Shown: positions 1 through 11,596 of the stretch, in pieces
Layout of the letters: each line of letters begins with the position of its first letter
How positions within the stretch are numbered: position 1 is the first letter of the stretch
NCBI GenBank assembly: GCA_025060475.1
Contig: JANXBZ010000007.1
Span: 56,337 to 120,336 of the forward strand
DNA length: 64,000 nucleotides
Direction of reading: 5' to 3'
From: Dictyoglomus sp.
GTDB taxonomy: Bacteria; Dictyoglomota; Dictyoglomia; Dictyoglomales; Dictyoglomaceae
The notes under the pieces: generated by a model
The model's database searches: none
Told to the model about the DNA's origin: nothing
What the model saw: only the letters and a program-made list of their open reading frames with translations
Position numbers and translations under genes: made by a program

Positions 1-1
1 A

Positions 2-2071
2 GAGTTTATTCAAAGTGATCCATATTTTAAAGCAAAGATATCTGTGATAAGTGAATCCTATGAAAAAACTATTGAAATAGAAGGTGCAATGAGAAATCTT
101 ATTTCTCTATTCCAGAAGATGGCATCTTTAATTCCTCAATTTCCTGAAGAACTTTTAATTAATGCAATGAATATTCAGGATCCAGGAAGATTGGCAGACT
201 TTATTGCCTTTAATATAAATATTAATGTAAATGAAAAACAGGAAATCTTAGAGACTATAGATATAAAAGAAAGACTTCAGAAATTAACCTATTTTTTAAC
301 TCGAGAAATTGAAATTCTTGAAATAGCTAATAAAATCCAAAATGATGTAAAGAATGAGATAGAAAAAAGTCAAAGAGAATACTTCTTAAGACAACAAATG
401 AAAGCAATACAAAAGGAATTAGGAGAAATAGATCCAAGAGAGATGGAAGTAAATGAACTTCGACAAAAATTACAAGATGCAAAATTACCTCCTGAAGCCA
501 TGAAAGAAGCGGAAAGAGAATTGGAAAGACTAGCTCAAATGCCTCCTGCATCTGCAGAATATACTGTAACAAGAACATATTTGGACTGGATGATTTCTCT
601 TCCTTGGAGTAAGAGTACTATTGATAACTTAGATATTCAAAAAGCTGCCCAGGTTCTAGACGAGGATCATTATGATTTAGAAAAAATAAAAGAAAGAATT
701 CTAGAGTATTTAGCGGTTAGAAAAATGAAAGAAGACATGAAAGGTCCAATTCTCTGTTTTGTAGGACCACCTGGAGTTGGAAAGACTTCTCTTGGAAAAT
801 CAATTGCACGAGCTTTAGGAAGAAAGTTTGTAAGAATTTCGCTCGGAGGTATTAGAGATGAGGCAGAGATAAGGGGACATAGAAGAACCTATGTAGGAGC
901 ATTACCAGGAAGAATAATTCAGGGAATGAGAAAAGCAGAATCTAATAATCCAGTATTTATGTTAGATGAAATTGACAAGATAGGTACAGATTTTAGAGGA
1001 GATCCTGCTGCTGCTTTGTTAGAAGTTTTAGACCCAGAACAAAATAATAATTTCGTAGATAATTATCTTGGAGTTCCTTTTGATCTCTCCAAGGTGATGT
1101 TTATTGCAACAGCTAATGTTCTTTACACAATTCCTCCTGCCCTATTAGATAGAATGGAAGTTTTAGAACTTCCAGGATATACAGAATTAGAAAAAATCGG
1201 AATTGCTAAAGGATATTTGATTCCAAGACAATTAAAAGAGCACGGCTTGGATCAGGATAAATTAGAATTTGAAGAATCTGCAATTAAAAAGATAATAAGA
1301 GAATACACAAGAGAAGCAGGTGTAAGAAATTTAGAAAGAGAAATTGCTACTATATGTAGAAAAGTAGCCAAGGGATACGCAGAAGGAAGTATAAACGAGA
1401 AAGTGATCGTTAATGAGGAAAATATTCATAAGTATTTAGGACCCTCAAAATATATCTATGGATTAAAAGGTGAAAAAGATGAAATTGGTGTTGCAACAGG
1501 ACTTGCATGGACAGAAGCAGGAGGAGATGTACTGTTTGTAGAGGTATTAGTCGTTGAAGGAAAGGGTAATTTGATATTAACAGGTAAATTAGGAGAAGTA
1601 ATGCAAGAGTCTGCAAAAACAGCACTATCTTATGTTAGATCAAAGTCTAAGGATTTAAACATAAGTTACGATATGTTCGAAAAATCCGATGTTCACATTC
1701 ATTTACCATCAGGAGCTATTCCCAAAGATGGTCCATCCGCAGGAATAACCATAGCTACTGCTCTTGCATCTGCCTTTACTGGTAGACCCGTTAAAAAGGA
1801 TATAGGAATGACAGGAGAAATAACTTTAAGAGGAAAAGTGCTTCCTGTAGGAGGAATAAGAGAAAAAGTTTTAGCTGCCCATAGAGCAGGATTAACATCA
1901 GTTATTATGCCAAAAGAAAATGAGAAAGACTTAGAAGAGATTCCAGAGCAGGTTAAAAAGGAACTTAAATTCTATTTCGTAGAACATGCTGATGAAGTCC
2001 TCCAATTAGCTTTATTGGAGGTGAAAAAAGATGATACTAAAAGAAAACTTGAAGAGGTTAGGGAGTCTTAA
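2..2071 (+). CDS. lon: ATP-dependent protease Lon, 5' end outside window
   Basis: Cytosolic AAA+ serine protease that unfolds and degrades damaged or regulatory proteins. The reading frame is open to the left window edge, so the GTG at 44 is internal and the true start lies upstream. Visible in order: the end of the N-terminal LON domain, the coiled-coil linker, the AAA+ module with Walker [10 protein letters not shown] (about nt 763) and sensor residues, then the protease domain with the catalytic Ser in KDGPSAGIT (about nt 1730) and the catalytic Lys in [14 protein letters not shown] (about nt 1865). About 690 residues are present of the usual 780 to 810. The 3' end overlaps the next gene by 41 bases. 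Confidence 0.97.
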   Translation, partial: EFIQSDPYFKAKISVISESYEKTIEIEGAMRNLISLFQKMASLIPQFPEELLINAMNIQDPGRLADFIAFNININVNEKQEILETIDIKERLQKLTYFLTREIEILEIANKIQNDVKNEIEKSQREYFLRQQMKAIQKELGEIDPREMEVNELRQKLQDAKLPPEAMKEAERELERLAQMPPASAEYTVTRTYLDWMISLPWSKSTIDNLDIQKAAQVLDEDHYDLEKIKERILEYLAVRKMKEDMKGPILCFVGPPGVGKTSLGKSIARALGRKFVRISLGGIRDEAEIRGHRRTYVGALPGRIIQGMRKAESNNPVFMLDEIDKIGTDFRGDPAAALLEVLDPEQNNNFVDNYLGVPFDLSKVMFIATANVLYTIPPALLDRMEVLELPGYTELEKIGIAKGYLIPRQLKEHGLDQDKLEFEESAIKKIIREYTREAGVRNLEREIATICRKVAKGYAEGSINEKVIVNEENIHKYLGPSKYIYGLKGEKDEIGVATGLAWTEAGGDVLFVEVLVVEGKGNLILTGKLGEVMQESAKTALSYVRSKSKDLNISYDMFEKSDVHIHLPSGAIPKDGPSAGITIATALASAFTGRPVKKDIGMTGEITLRGKVLPVGGIREKVLAAHRAGLTSVIMPKENEKDLEEIPEQVKKELKFYFVEHADEVLQLALLEVKKDDTKRKLEEVRES

Positions 2072-3134
2072 TTTTTCTCCTTTTCTTATAACTTCCCTAT
2101 ATTTGAATATTTCACCCTTAGAATATCCTAAGGGTGAATATAGATTGATTTGGAAAAACTTCCAAAAAGAAATATTAAATTTTTCTGCAGAAGACAGAGA
2201 AATAAAAAAATCTCTTTTGGATGATGCAGAAAAAATCTCCAATTTTCTTGATCAAGAAATTAATACTTCTGTAAATACTCTGGTTATTTTCAGCTGTAGT
2301 GCAAAAAACTGGTTCGAAGTTTATCCTCTTTATCCCTCATTAAAATCCAAGTTAGTAATAGATAAAGATCCTTATACAAAACCTATTATTAGATTATTAG
2401 CATCCCAAAATCCATATTTGATAATATTATTAGCTAAAGATAAAGCAAGAATTTTCACTTATCATTTGGGAATGTTAAAAGAAGAGGGAGAAGTTGAGAG
2501 TGAGGTTCCAAAGAAACATAAACAGGGAGGATGGGAAACATCGGACTGGCAAAGATGGCATGAAATTCATGTTATTTGGCATTTAAGGGATGTAATTGAT
2601 TTTATAAAAAAAATTAATAATGATAAAAGAATCATAATAGGAGGAAGTTCTCATACTGTATCGGAATTTAAAGAGTTATTACCCAAAAACTTCAAGGAAA
2701 GAATAGTTGGAGAACTCAATCTTGAGATTACTTCTCCTATAAAGGAATTATTAGATAAAGTTGAAAAATTCATTAGTGAATATGAAGAAAGGGAAACAAG
2801 AGAGTTAGTAGAAAGAATTTTTGTGAATACCAAAAAAGGGAAAGATTCTACTTATGGATTAGAAGAGGTTGCTTTTGTGGTACATGAAGACAGAATCCAA
2901 ACATTATTAGTTACAGAAAATTTTGAAAAAGAAGGATTTCAATGTCCAAAATGTTCCTATATAAGTCCATATTTAACAGAATGTCCTTTTTGCAATATAA
3001 AAATGGCGAAAAGAAATGATATTGTAGATGAAATTATAGAAGAAGCTATTAATAAAAAAGCAAAACTTATATTTATTAAAGATAAAAATTTAGGAGAAAA
3101 AATCGAAAATATTGGTGCAATTTTAAGATTTTAA
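2031..3134 (+). CDS. Bacterial eRF1-like (baeRF/Vms1-type) protein with C-terminal zinc ribbon
   Basis: A 367-residue protein resembling the bacterial relatives of eRF1/Vms1, proposed to act as peptidyl-tRNA hydrolases in ribosome rescue. The diagnostic stretch is [17 protein letters not shown] (residues 163 to 178), matching the family GGW...QR signature. The C-terminal third has an L7Ae/pelota-like fold pattern and a zinc ribbon, CPKC...CPFC (about residues 307 to 323). In relatives GGW is followed by Ser-Gln, with Gln assigned to catalysis; here the residues are Glu-Thr, so activity is uncertain. The ATG at 2031 follows GGAGGTG inside the end of lon, implying translational coupling to the protease. 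Family assignment is from motif recognition only. Confidence 0.72.
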   Translation: MILKENLKRLGSLNFSPFLITSLYLNISPLEYPKGEYRLIWKNFQKEILNFSAEDREIKKSLLDDAEKISNFLDQEINTSVNTLVIFSCSAKNWFEVYPLYPSLKSKLVIDKDPYTKPIIRLLASQNPYLIILLAKDKARIFTYHLGMLKEEGEVESEVPKKHKQGGWETSDWQRWHEIHVIWHLRDVIDFIKKINNDKRIIIGGSSHTVSEFKELLPKNFKERIVGELNLEITSPIKELLDKVEKFISEYEERETRELVERIFVNTKKGKDSTYGLEEVAFVVHEDRIQTLLVTENFEKEGFQCPKCSYISPYLTECPFCNIKMAKRNDIVDEIIEEAINKKAKLIFIKDKNLGEKIENIGAILRF

Positions 3135-3138
3135 AAAT

Positions 3139-3158
3139 GGGGGGAGATAAATCCCCCC
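3139..3158. terminator. Bidirectional Rho-independent terminator
   Basis: Seven-base-pair stem: GGGGGGA (3139-3145) pairs with TCCCCCC (3152-3158) around a six-base loop. A T-rich run flanks it on each strand (TTAATTT on plus, ATTTTTAAAATCTTAAAA on minus). It separates the convergent lon/baeRF and gap transcripts. Confidence 0.88.
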
Positions 3159-3163
3159 TTAAT

Positions 3164-4192
<1,029 letters not shown>

Positions 4193-4213
4193 TTAAATAT
4201 TTTTCTAAAGTTA

Positions 4214-4222
4214 ATTATATCA
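4214..4222 (-). promoter_or_regulatory. Extended -10 promoter of gap
   Basis: On the minus strand TGA precedes TATAAT (forward 4214-4219 plus TCA at 4220-4222), an extended -10 element. No convincing -35 box is seen 16 to 18 bases upstream. The distance to the gap ATG is about 37 bases, including GGAGGTG. Confidence 0.6.
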
Positions 4223-4259
4223 TAGTAAAATTCGAATAGCTGTTAAAAATTCTTTAAAG

Positions 4260-6689
4260 TTAAATACTTAAACTAAGAAGTTTCCCTGGGACAAAAACTA
4301 CTTTTTTTGGATTTTTATTGCCTAAATATTTTTTGACATTTTCTCTTTGAAGGGCAATCTTTAAGGCCTCTTCTTCGGTAATATCCGCGTTAACATCTAC
4401 TCTATCTCTTACTTTTCCATTTATTTGAATGACTAAGGTTATAATTTCTTCTTTTATTAATTCAGGATTATAAGATGGCCATTGTTGTAGGTGAATACTA
4501 TATTCATAACCTAATTCTTTCCAAAGTTCCTCAGTAATATGAGGAACAAAGGGAGCTAAAAGCAAAAGTAAATTTTTAATACATTCTTTAAACAGTTCAG
4601 TAGAACCATATTTATTTTTATAATCTGTTAATTCATTTAAAAATTCCATCATTGCAGCAACAGCAGTATTAAATTTGAAAGAAATTATATCCTCTGTCAC
4701 TTTTTTTATGGTTTTATGAAGAATTCTTTCTAACCTTTTATCATCATTAGGATTCCTCTCTTTAACTTCACTTTCCTCTAAGACTAATCTCCAGAGTCTA
4801 TTTAAGAATCTATGAGCACCTTCAACTCCTTCATCACTCCACTCCATATCAACTTCTGGAGGAGCAACAAACAATATGAAAAGTCTTGCAGTATCAGCAC
4901 CATAATTTTCAACCATATAATCTACAGAAACTATATTTCCTAAAGATTTAGACATTATCTGACCGTCTTTATATACCATTCCTTGAGTAAATAATCTTTT
5001 AAAAGGCTCTTTCACAGGACTGTATCCTGCATCATATAAGACTTTTGTAATAAATCTCGAATAGAGAAGATGCAAAACTGCATGTTCTATTCCTCCTGTA
5101 TATTGATCCACAGGAAGCCAATACTCTGCCTTTTCTCTTGAGAATGGCTCTTTTTCATTATGAGGATCAGTATATCGAAAATAATACCAAGAAGAATCTA
5201 CAAAAGTAGCAAGAGTATCTGTTTCTCTTTTTGCATTACCACCACATTTTGGACATTTTACATTCACGAATTCTGGAACCTTTGCAAGAGGACTCTCTCC
5301 TGTTCCTGTTGGTTCAAAATCAGAAATGTCAGGAAGAAGCACTGGAAGATCTTCATAGGGTACAGGAACTATACCACAATTGGAGCAATAAATAATAGGA
5401 ATAGGAGCTCCCCAATACCTTTGTCTTGATACTAGCCAATCTCTTAATTTATATTGAACCTTTCTTTTCCCAATTCCTAAGCTTTCAAATTTGTTAATAA
5501 TTTCGTGCCAAAAATCAATACTTTTCATCCCACTATATTCAAAAGAATTTATCATAATCCCTTCTTCTTCATAAGGGAGTTTTGGATCTTCTTCATCATA
5601 GGGAGTAATTACAACCTTTATAGGAAGATTATATTTCAAAGCAAATTCATAATCCCTTGAGTCATGAGCAGGTACTGCCATTATTGCTCCTGTTCCATAA
5701 GTATAAAGAACATAATCTGCTACATAAATTGGAACTAACTCTTTAGTTAGTGGATGAATAGCATAACTTCCTGTAAACACTCCAGTCTTTTCCTTTTCAA
5801 AAGCTATTCTTTCAAGTTCACTCTTATTCTTTGCTTTTGCTATATATTCTCTAACTTCATTTAAATATTCAGGCTTAGTGATTTTTTCTACTAATGGATG
5901 TTCTGGGGCAAGAACTACAAAGGTAACTCCAAATATAGTATCAGGTCTTGTAGTGAACACATAAATTCTTTCCTGAGAATCTTTTACCTCAAAATAAAAC
6001 TCTAAGCCTTCTGACTTTCCTATCCAGTTTTTTTGCATTAATTTAACTTTTTCAGGCCAGTGTTCCAAAGTATCCAAATCTTTAAGAAGATCTTCTGCAT
6101 ATTCTGTTATTTTAAAAAACCATTGTTCAAATTCCTTTTTTTCCACTTCTGTTTTGCATCTCCAACATCCTCCATCAACTACTTCTTCATTTGCAAGAAC
6201 TGTTTTACAATTTGGACACCAATTTACAGGAGCCTTTTTTCTATAAGCAAGTCCTCTTTCATAAAGTTTTAAAAAGATCCATTGAGTCCATTTATAATAA
6301 TCTGGAGAGCAGGCAGTAACTTCTCTATCCCAGTCATAAACCACTCCCATTTTAAATAACTGTTCCTTCATTCTTGCAATATTTTTATATGTCCATTCCT
6401 TTGGATGAACCTTATGCTTTATTGCAGCATTTTCTGCAGGTTGTCCAAAAGCATCCCAACCCATAGGATTTAAAACATTATATCCTCGCATGGTATAAAA
6501 TCGAGCAATAAGATCTCCAATGGTATAATTTCTCATATGTCCCATATGAAGATCTCCAGATGGATAAGGAAACATTACTAAGGAATAGAATTTAGGTTTA
6601 TCATTCCTTTCTTTTACATAATAAATCCTATCTTCTTCCCATTTTTTCTGCCATTTTGGCTCTATCTCTTGAGGATTATATTTTTTCAT
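4260..6689 (-). CDS. leuS: Leucyl-tRNA synthetase
   Basis: Class I aminoacyl-tRNA synthetase charging tRNA-Leu. The HIGH motif is HMGH (residues 48 to 51) and the KMSKS loop reads IMSKS (about residue 578). Between them are Cys-rich zinc-binding knuckles (CPNC...CWRC and CSNC...CPKC) and the CP1 editing domain with the threonine-rich [10 protein letters not shown] segment. The protein ends with the anticodon-binding and C-terminal domains (IQINGKVR...). The 809-residue length is normal. The start is preceded by AGGGAGAG. It is monocistronic by spacing. Confidence 0.98.
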   Translation of the reverse strand: MKKYNPQEIEPKWQKKWEEDRIYYVKERNDKPKFYSLVMFPYPSGDLHMGHMRNYTIGDLIARFYTMRGYNVLNPMGWDAFGQPAENAAIKHKVHPKEWTYKNIARMKEQLFKMGVVYDWDREVTACSPDYYKWTQWIFLKLYERGLAYRKKAPVNWCPNCKTVLANEEVVDGGCWRCKTEVEKKEFEQWFFKITEYAEDLLKDLDTLEHWPEKVKLMQKNWIGKSEGLEFYFEVKDSQERIYVFTTRPDTIFGVTFVVLAPEHPLVEKITKPEYLNEVREYIAKAKNKSELERIAFEKEKTGVFTGSYAIHPLTKELVPIYVADYVLYTYGTGAIMAVPAHDSRDYEFALKYNLPIKVVITPYDEEDPKLPYEEEGIMINSFEYSGMKSIDFWHEIINKFESLGIGKRKVQYKLRDWLVSRQRYWGAPIPIIYCSNCGIVPVPYEDLPVLLPDISDFEPTGTGESPLAKVPEFVNVKCPKCGGNAKRETDTLATFVDSSWYYFRYTDPHNEKEPFSREKAEYWLPVDQYTGGIEHAVLHLLYSRFITKVLYDAGYSPVKEPFKRLFTQGMVYKDGQIMSKSLGNIVSVDYMVENYGADTARLFILFVAPPEVDMEWSDEGVEGAHRFLNRLWRLVLEESEVKERNPNDDKRLERILHKTIKKVTEDIISFKFNTAVAAMMEFLNELTDYKNKYGSTELFKECIKNLLLLLAPFVPHITEELWKELGYEYSIHLQQWPSYNPELIKEEIITLVIQINGKVRDRVDVNADITEEEALKIALQRENVKKYLGNKNPKKVVFVPGKLLSLSI

Positions 6690-6730
6690 CTCTCTCCCTC
6701 GCTTTTTAGGATTTTTACAATTTATTGTGT

Positions 6731-6759
6731 ATTATATATAAAGGAAGAAAGAAGGTAAA
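6731..6759 (-). promoter_or_regulatory. Promoter of leuS
   Basis: Minus-strand TTTACC (6754-6759), a 17-base spacer, then TATAAT (6731-6736), about 42 bases before the leuS start. No T-box leader is recognisable in the short untranslated region. Confidence 0.6.
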
Positions 6760-6775
6760 GAGATAAGTCAATCCA

Positions 6776-8077
6776 TTATGATCCTTTCAATAATTTCTTT
6801 CCTCCAAATCTCAGCTTCATAGTTAAAACTCTATCTGTAGAGAAAATCTTTGCAGAAATGAAAATTAAAACAACAAATACTGCGAACATATAAATTATCC
6901 CATAGGCTACTATGGAATAATTCCCTAAAAGAATATTCTGAGAAGCAAGAAAGGGATGAGTGAATGGTATTGCCAATATAAAGATTTTTAAAGGTAAAGA
7001 TAAAGAGTTTATATCAGAGAAAAGGGATAAAAAGTAAGGAATCATGATAAGAAATATTAAGGGTAAAGCCATACCTTGAGCACTCTTTAAATCTTCCGCC
7101 AAAACACCCAAAATTGTAGCTAATGCTAAGGCACATAGAATAGCAAGAAAGAGAGAGACTCCTAAAAGAAAATATCCAGAAGGAGTAAGTTGCAGTCCTA
7201 ATTTTTGTATAACTTGAGAAGTAATATCAGAAGTTTTCACATCTCCCATAACTCCTGTCATAAAAGATCTATATCCCAACATGTATATCCCTGCTGAAAT
7301 TACTCCTACAATTCCTGCTCCCATCATTTTTGCAATAACAATTTGTTTTCTGCTTATAGGTACTGTAAGTAAAGTTTCTAAGGTTTTATCCTGTTTTTCC
7401 ATAGCAATAGCGGAAAGAACCATTTGAGATGAAAACATTATCACCATCATTAATATAATAGGAATAAAAATGGATTGAGAATAAACCATGTTAATCACTT
7501 GAGAAGTTGATCCCTCCGCCATTTTATCTTTCACAATAATAAACTCTTTACTTTTAATAGGATTTTTTAGATCATCGGGATCTATCTCGGGAAATTTAGA
7601 TTTTAAAAAATTATTTGAAATATATCTATTAACTGAAACAATAACTTGATTTATAAGGTTAGATCCTATAGTGCTTCCTAGAGAGAAGCTTTTTATAAAG
7701 GAATATATCTCAATTTCTTTTGACTTAAATTGAGATACTGTCCTTTCAAAATCCCTTGGAATTATCATCAAGAAATTTATATTATTCTCCTTTGCATATT
7801 TGATTGCATTCTCTCTATTTTCTTCCTTTATTAATTTATTTATAAGTTTTATCCTAAAATTTCCAAAAGAAAGATTATTTAAAACCTCCATGGAAAGAGC
7901 AGATTTATCTAAATCTAAAACATAAAGATCTTTTTTTTCGATACTCTTTTTTATTTCGCTTTTTGTTAAATTACCCATAAAGCTAAAGAGGATAATCACA
8001 GCAACTAAAGAAATTATTAGCTGTGCTGTAACAAGCTCTTTAATCTCCTTTTTAAGAAGATTATTAAATTTTTTCAT
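6776..8077 (-). CDS. ABC-2 type transporter permease
   Basis: Membrane subunit of an ABC exporter of the NatB/ABC-2 type, 433 residues. One N-terminal membrane helix is followed by a large extracytoplasmic region (about residues 35 to 190) and then six hydrophobic segments in the C-terminal half (for example IPIILMMVIMFSSQMVLSAI), the layout of NatB-like permeases. A conserved amphipathic stretch, EKQDKTLETLLTVPISRKQI, follows the second helix. Its ATG overlaps the ATPase stop codon (ATGA), so the two are co-translated. The substrate is unknown; sodium, peptides or drugs are family possibilities. Confidence 0.85.
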   Translation of the reverse strand: MKKFNNLLKKEIKELVTAQLIISLVAVIILFSFMGNLTKSEIKKSIEKKDLYVLDLDKSALSMEVLNNLSFGNFRIKLINKLIKEENRENAIKYAKENNINFLMIIPRDFERTVSQFKSKEIEIYSFIKSFSLGSTIGSNLINQVIVSVNRYISNNFLKSKFPEIDPDDLKNPIKSKEFIIVKDKMAEGSTSQVINMVYSQSIFIPIILMMVIMFSSQMVLSAIAMEKQDKTLETLLTVPISRKQIVIAKMMGAGIVGVISAGIYMLGYRSFMTGVMGDVKTSDITSQVIQKLGLQLTPSGYFLLGVSLFLAILCALALATILGVLAEDLKSAQGMALPLIFLIMIPYFLSLFSDINSLSLPLKIFILAIPFTHPFLASQNILLGNYSIVAYGIIYMFAVFVVLIFISAKIFSTDRVLTMKLRFGGKKLLKGS

Positions 8078-8796
8078 TGTATGACCCTCCTAAAAACTTC
8101 TTCTAAGTTTCTTGAAGAGTATTTTTCTTTTAATTCCTCAGAAGTTCCCATTTCAAGAATCTTTCCATTATCTATAAGAGCAACTCTATCGGATAGGAAT
8201 TCTATTTCCAACATATTATGAGAGGAAAGAAGAACAGAAGTGCCTTCTTTTACATATTCTCTTATAATTTCCCTTACTTCTAAAGCATTTATCACATCAA
8301 GTCCTGAAGTTGGTTCATCAAGAATAGCAAGAATAGGCTTTGTCATAAGAGCCCTTGCAATAAGAAGTTTTCTAACCATTCCCTTACTGTAACTTCCTAC
8401 TTTATCCTTTAATCTTTCTCCTAAGCCTGAAATCTCTATTGCTCTTTTAATAAAAATATCTTTTTCTCTTGCATCCTTAGCATAAAAATTTGCCATAAAT
8501 TCCAAATAATCAATTCCTTTCATATTCTTATAGACTCCTGCTTCTTCGGGCAAATAACTAATATTCTCCCTTACAAAATCAGGGTTTTCTTTTATATTTT
8601 TCCCATTAAAGAATACTTCTCCATCGGAAGGAGAAAGAAGAGTTGCTATAATTCTTAAAGTAGTAGTCTTTCCCGCACCATTGGGACCTATAAGAGCAAA
8701 AATTTCTCCTTTTCTTACTTCAAAACTTATTCCCTTTAATGCAGAAATATTTCCATAATTCTTTTTAAGATTCTTAACCTGAAGAATTATTTCCAT
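8074..8796 (-). CDS. ABC transporter ATP-binding protein (NatA-like)
   Basis: Cytosolic ATPase partner of the permease just downstream. It has Walker A GPNGAGKTT, signature SYSKGMVRKL, Walker B LAILDEPTSGLD and a switch His in LLSSHNM. At 240 residues it lacks a long C-terminal extension. The ATG at 8796 lies 8 bases after GGAGG; a TTG at 8799 is also in frame but badly placed. The two-gene operon has an extended -10 promoter (minus-strand TGTTATACT, 8831-8839). Close proximity to the fur-feo operon on the other strand does not prove a metal substrate. Confidence 0.92.
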   Translation of the reverse strand: MEIILQVKNLKKNYGNISALKGISFEVRKGEIFALIGPNGAGKTTTLRIIATLLSPSDGEVFFNGKNIKENPDFVRENISYLPEEAGVYKNMKGIDYLEFMANFYAKDAREKDIFIKRAIEISGLGERLKDKVGSYSKGMVRKLLIARALMTKPILAILDEPTSGLDVINALEVREIIREYVKEGTSVLLSSHNMLEIEFLSDRVALIDNGKILEMGTSEELKEKYSSRNLEEVFRRVIQ

Positions 8797-8830
8797 CAAA
8801 ATTCCTCCTTCCTATTTAATCGTTTTTTTA

Positions 8831-8839
8831 AGTATAACA
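8831..8839 (-). promoter_or_regulatory. Extended -10 promoter of the ABC exporter operon
   Basis: Minus-strand TGTTATACT, that is TG-N followed by the -10 hexamer TATACT (8831-8836). No clear -35 box is visible. It lies back to back with the fur promoter in the 8797-8950 gap. Confidence 0.5.
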
Positions 8840-8885
8840 TACATAAATAAAAAAAATTAAATTTGGGTTAGACAACTCGAAATAA

Positions 8886-8914
8886 TTGCAAAAATTTTTC
8901 ACTAAGTATATAAT
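8886..8914 (+). promoter_or_regulatory. Sigma-70-type promoter of the fur-feo operon
   Basis: TTGCAA (8886-8891), a 17-base spacer and a perfect TATAAT (8909-8914). The expected start is near 8921, about 30 bases before the fur ATG. An AT-rich operator-like repeat fills the spacer and a second copy covers the start region. Confidence 0.82.
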
Positions 8915-8938
8915 ATAAATGAAAAAATTTTTCATTAA
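8888..8938 (+). repeat. Two operator-like repeats in the fur-feo promoter
   Basis: AAAAATTTTTCA occurs at 8890-8901 and again at 8923-8934, exactly 33 bases apart (about three helical turns), and each copy continues with (C/T)TAAG. The second copy is embedded in the near-palindrome TGAAAAAATTTTTCA (8920-8934). One copy sits between -35 and -10, the other over the start. Such placement suits an autoregulatory repressor such as the adjacent Fur-family protein. The sequence does not match the classical Fur box well. Confidence 0.5.
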
Positions 8939-8950
8939 GGAGAAACGAGA

Positions 8951-9400
8951 ATGGAGTTAAGAAAAACTTTTAAGGATCTTGGATTAAGAATGAGTAAACA
9001 AAGAGTAGCAATTCTAGAATTTTTTGAGGAAAATAAAGAAGGACATTTCTCACTAAATGAAATTCATGAAAAACTATCTCAAAAAAATAAAAATATTTCT
9101 TTCACCTCTGTTTACAGAACATGTAAATTACTTGAAAAATTAGGATTAATAAGACAGATTTCCTTTGAAGAAAGACATATACACTACGAAAGTAATCTAA
9201 CCCCACATCTTCATTATCAATGTCTTATATGTGGAAAAATTGTAGAAGAAAATCCAGAGTGGTTGAAGGAATGGAAAAAAGAATTAGATAGTAGTAATTT
9301 CTTAATAACCTCTTACAGGGTTCAAATTTATGGGGTTTGTAAAGATTGCCAGAGTAAATATCCAGAAGATGTAAAAAGAAAGTTAAATATGGGGGTATAA
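8951..9400 (+). CDS. Fur-family metal-responsive repressor
   Basis: A 149-residue DNA-binding regulator of the Fur/PerR/Zur family. The winged helix occupies residues 1 to 85 (SLNEIHEKLSQ, SFTSVYRTCKLLEKLGLI), followed by the metal/dimer domain with HLHYQCLICGK and GVCKDCQ, two CxxC pairs forming the structural zinc site. Being the first gene of the feo operon indicates iron sensing. AAGGAG precedes the ATG at 8951, and feoA starts 3 bases after its stop. Likely autoregulated through the repeats in its promoter. Confidence 0.93.
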   Translation: MELRKTFKDLGLRMSKQRVAILEFFEENKEGHFSLNEIHEKLSQKNKNISFTSVYRTCKLLEKLGLIRQISFEERHIHYESNLTPHLHYQCLICGKIVEENPEWLKEWKKELDSSNFLITSYRVQIYGVCKDCQSKYPEDVKRKLNMGV

Positions 9401-9402
9401 CC

Positions 9403-9645
9403 ATGGTAAAAGCCCTTTTGGAAATGAATAAAGGAGAAAAAGGAAAGATCCTATCGATAAAAGGAGGAAAAGGAAGAATATTAAGACTAGCAGAATTAGG
9501 AATAATTCCAGGAGAAGAGATAATCCTCATGCAGAAAAGTTTTGGCCCTATAATTGTTAAAGTAAAAGATACAAACTTAGCTTTAGGAAGAGTTATTGCT
9601 CAAAATATAATAGTAGAGGTGGAGAATGGAAAAAAAGAAGATTAG
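9403..9645 (+). CDS. feoA: Ferrous iron transport protein A
   Basis: Small cytosolic SH3-like protein (80 residues) required with FeoB for Fe2+ import. It shows the family pattern of two beta-rich halves around LRLAELGIIPGEEIILMQKS and ends with VIAQNIIVE. It lies 3 bases after the Fur-family gene and overlaps feoB by 20 bases, so expression is tightly coupled. Confidence 0.95.
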   Translation: MVKALLEMNKGEKGKILSIKGGKGRILRLAELGIIPGEEIILMQKSFGPIIVKVKDTNLALGRVIAQNIIVEVENGKKED

Positions 9646-11596
9646 AGTCGCTCTTTGTGGAAATCCTAATGTAGGAAAAAGTACCATTTTTAATCTTCTT
9701 ACTGGGTTAAGACAGCATACTGGCAATTGGCCAGGCAAAACTGTAGAAAAGAAAGAGGGAATACATATAAAGGACAATTACGTTTTAGAAATTATTGATC
9801 TTCCTGGTACATATAGCCTTACATCCCGCTCTGTAGAAGAAATTATTGCAAGGGATTTTATAATTAAGGAAAAACCAGATATTATTGTAGTTATTGCAGA
9901 TGCCTCATCTTTAGAAAGAAACCTTTATCTTCTCTCTCAAATTTTAGAATTATACTCTCAGGTTATTTTAGCTTTGAATATGATCGATCTTCTCTCTGAA
10001 AAAAAATATAGAGTAGATTTTAAAAAATTAGAAGAAAAACTAGGAATTCCAGTAATTCCCATGATAGCAAATAAAGGAATAGGGATTGAAGAGTTAGTAG
10101 ATAAAATTATAAAGATTTTTGAAGGACAACAAAAATATTTACCCCAGAAGGTAGATTATGGTGATCTAGAAGAAATTATTGGAAGAATAGAAGAAAAATT
10201 ACCAAAAGATCTGCATGGATATAATTCACGATTTATAGCTATAAAATTGTTAGAAGGTGATGAGATTGCAAAAAACTTAGTCAGAGAAAATATAAGTTAT
10301 GATGAAATTGAAAAATTAATAGGAAAAAGAGAAGACACTGGGATAATTTTAGCCAACGCTCGATATGATTGGATCAAAAGAATTCTATCATATACTCTAG
10401 AAAAACCAAAAACTCCAGTTATAACAATAAGTGACCAATTAGATTATTGGTTTACCCATCCCATTTTTGGTCTCCCTATAAGTCTTATAGCTTTAGGACT
10501 AGTTTTTTGGTTGACATATACTTTAAATGATTTATTTATTGGGCCATGGGAAAATTTTATAAATCTTATTTACAATCTTCTTGAAAAAATCTTCTTCTTT
10601 TTACCATCCTTCTGGAAAGAACTTCTTCTCAATGGAGTTTGGGAAGGAATCTCCATCTTATTAAACTTCATTCCTCTTATAATAATATTCTTTTTCTTCT
10701 TCGCAGTATTAGAAGATACAGGATATTTAGCAAGAGTCGCTTTTGTAACTGATAGAATTATGCATATCCTGGGACTTCATGGAAAAGCCTTTTTACCTCT
10801 TATAATGAGTTATGGATGTAATGTTCCGGGAATTATGGGGGGAAGAACGATAGAGGAGGAAAAAGATAGAATATTATTAACTCTTTTAAATCCTTTTATT
10901 CCATGCGTTCCAAGAATTATTGTTTCTGCTTTTTTTGCCAGTATTTTCTTCCCTAAATATGCAGGTTTTATTCTGCTTTCTTTATATGTTATTAGCCTTA
11001 TAGCTGTATTTATTAGCGGAAAAATCATAAGAAAATTCCTTTTAAAAACATCCTTTTCCCCACTAATTATGGAGCTTCCTTTATATAAATTTCCTAATCC
11101 AAGAACTATAGGTATATATATATGGGAAAAATTAAAAGCATTCTTACAAAGAGCAGGAACCATTATGGTTTTTCTATCTGCAATAGTTTGGATTTTAGGA
11201 AATTTTCCATCTAATAATATGGAAAATTCCTTATTAGCATACATAGGGAGAATTTTTCTTCCTTTTCTCAGCCCACTGGGATTTAACTGGCAATTAGTAG
11301 TAGGACTCATTGCAGGGTTTGTAGCAAAAGAGGCAAGTTTAACTACTTTATCCACTATTTATCATGCTACAGAAGAAAATTTAAGAACTATTCTTCTTTC
11401 TGAAGTTACTCCTTTAACTGCATATTGCTTTATGATTCTTCAACTTCTTTATATTCCCTGTGCTGCTACTATTGCGACAATTTATAAGGAAACAAACTCT
11501 AAAAAGTGGACGCTATTTAGTATTATTTATTCTTTAGTCTTTTCCTATATCTTTACCTTTCTAATATATAACCTAGGAAAGATTCTTTTCTTATGA
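9626..11596 (+). CDS. feoB: Ferrous iron transport protein B
   Basis: Inner-membrane Fe2+ transporter with an N-terminal GTPase domain. G1 is GNPNVGKST (residues 12 to 20), G3 is DLPGTYSLT and G4 is NMID. A helical spacer and a membrane domain with two Gate motifs follow: GCNVPGIMGGRT and, near the end, IPCAATIATI. At 656 residues it is a typical short FeoB. It overlaps feoA upstream and feoC downstream (ATGA). Confidence 0.98.
   Translation: MEKKKIRVALCGNPNVGKSTIFNLLTGLRQHTGNWPGKTVEKKEGIHIKDNYVLEIIDLPGTYSLTSRSVEEIIARDFIIKEKPDIIVVIADASSLERNLYLLSQILELYSQVILALNMIDLLSEKKYRVDFKKLEEKLGIPVIPMIANKGIGIEELVDKIIKIFEGQQKYLPQKVDYGDLEEIIGRIEEKLPKDLHGYNSRFIAIKLLEGDEIAKNLVRENISYDEIEKLIGKREDTGIILANARYDWIKRILSYTLEKPKTPVITISDQLDYWFTHPIFGLPISLIALGLVFWLTYTLNDLFIGPWENFINLIYNLLEKIFFFLPSFWKELLLNGVWEGISILLNFIPLIIIFFFFFAVLEDTGYLARVAFVTDRIMHILGLHGKAFLPLIMSYGCNVPGIMGGRTIEEEKDRILLTLLNPFIPCVPRIIVSAFFASIFFPKYAGFILLSLYVISLIAVFISGKIIRKFLLKTSFSPLIMELPLYKFPNPRTIGIYIWEKLKAFLQRAGTIMVFLSAIVWILGNFPSNNMENSLLAYIGRIFLPFLSPLGFNWQLVVGLIAGFVAKEASLTTLSTIYHATEENLRTILLSEVTPLTAYCFMILQLLYIPCAATIATIYKETNSKKWTLFSIIYSLVFSYIFTFLIYNLGKILFL

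Noticed and set aside
10810..11355. 181-residue minus-strand ORF inside feoB
   Set aside because: Fully antisense to conserved FeoB membrane-domain sequence, with no ribosome site or recognisable domain.
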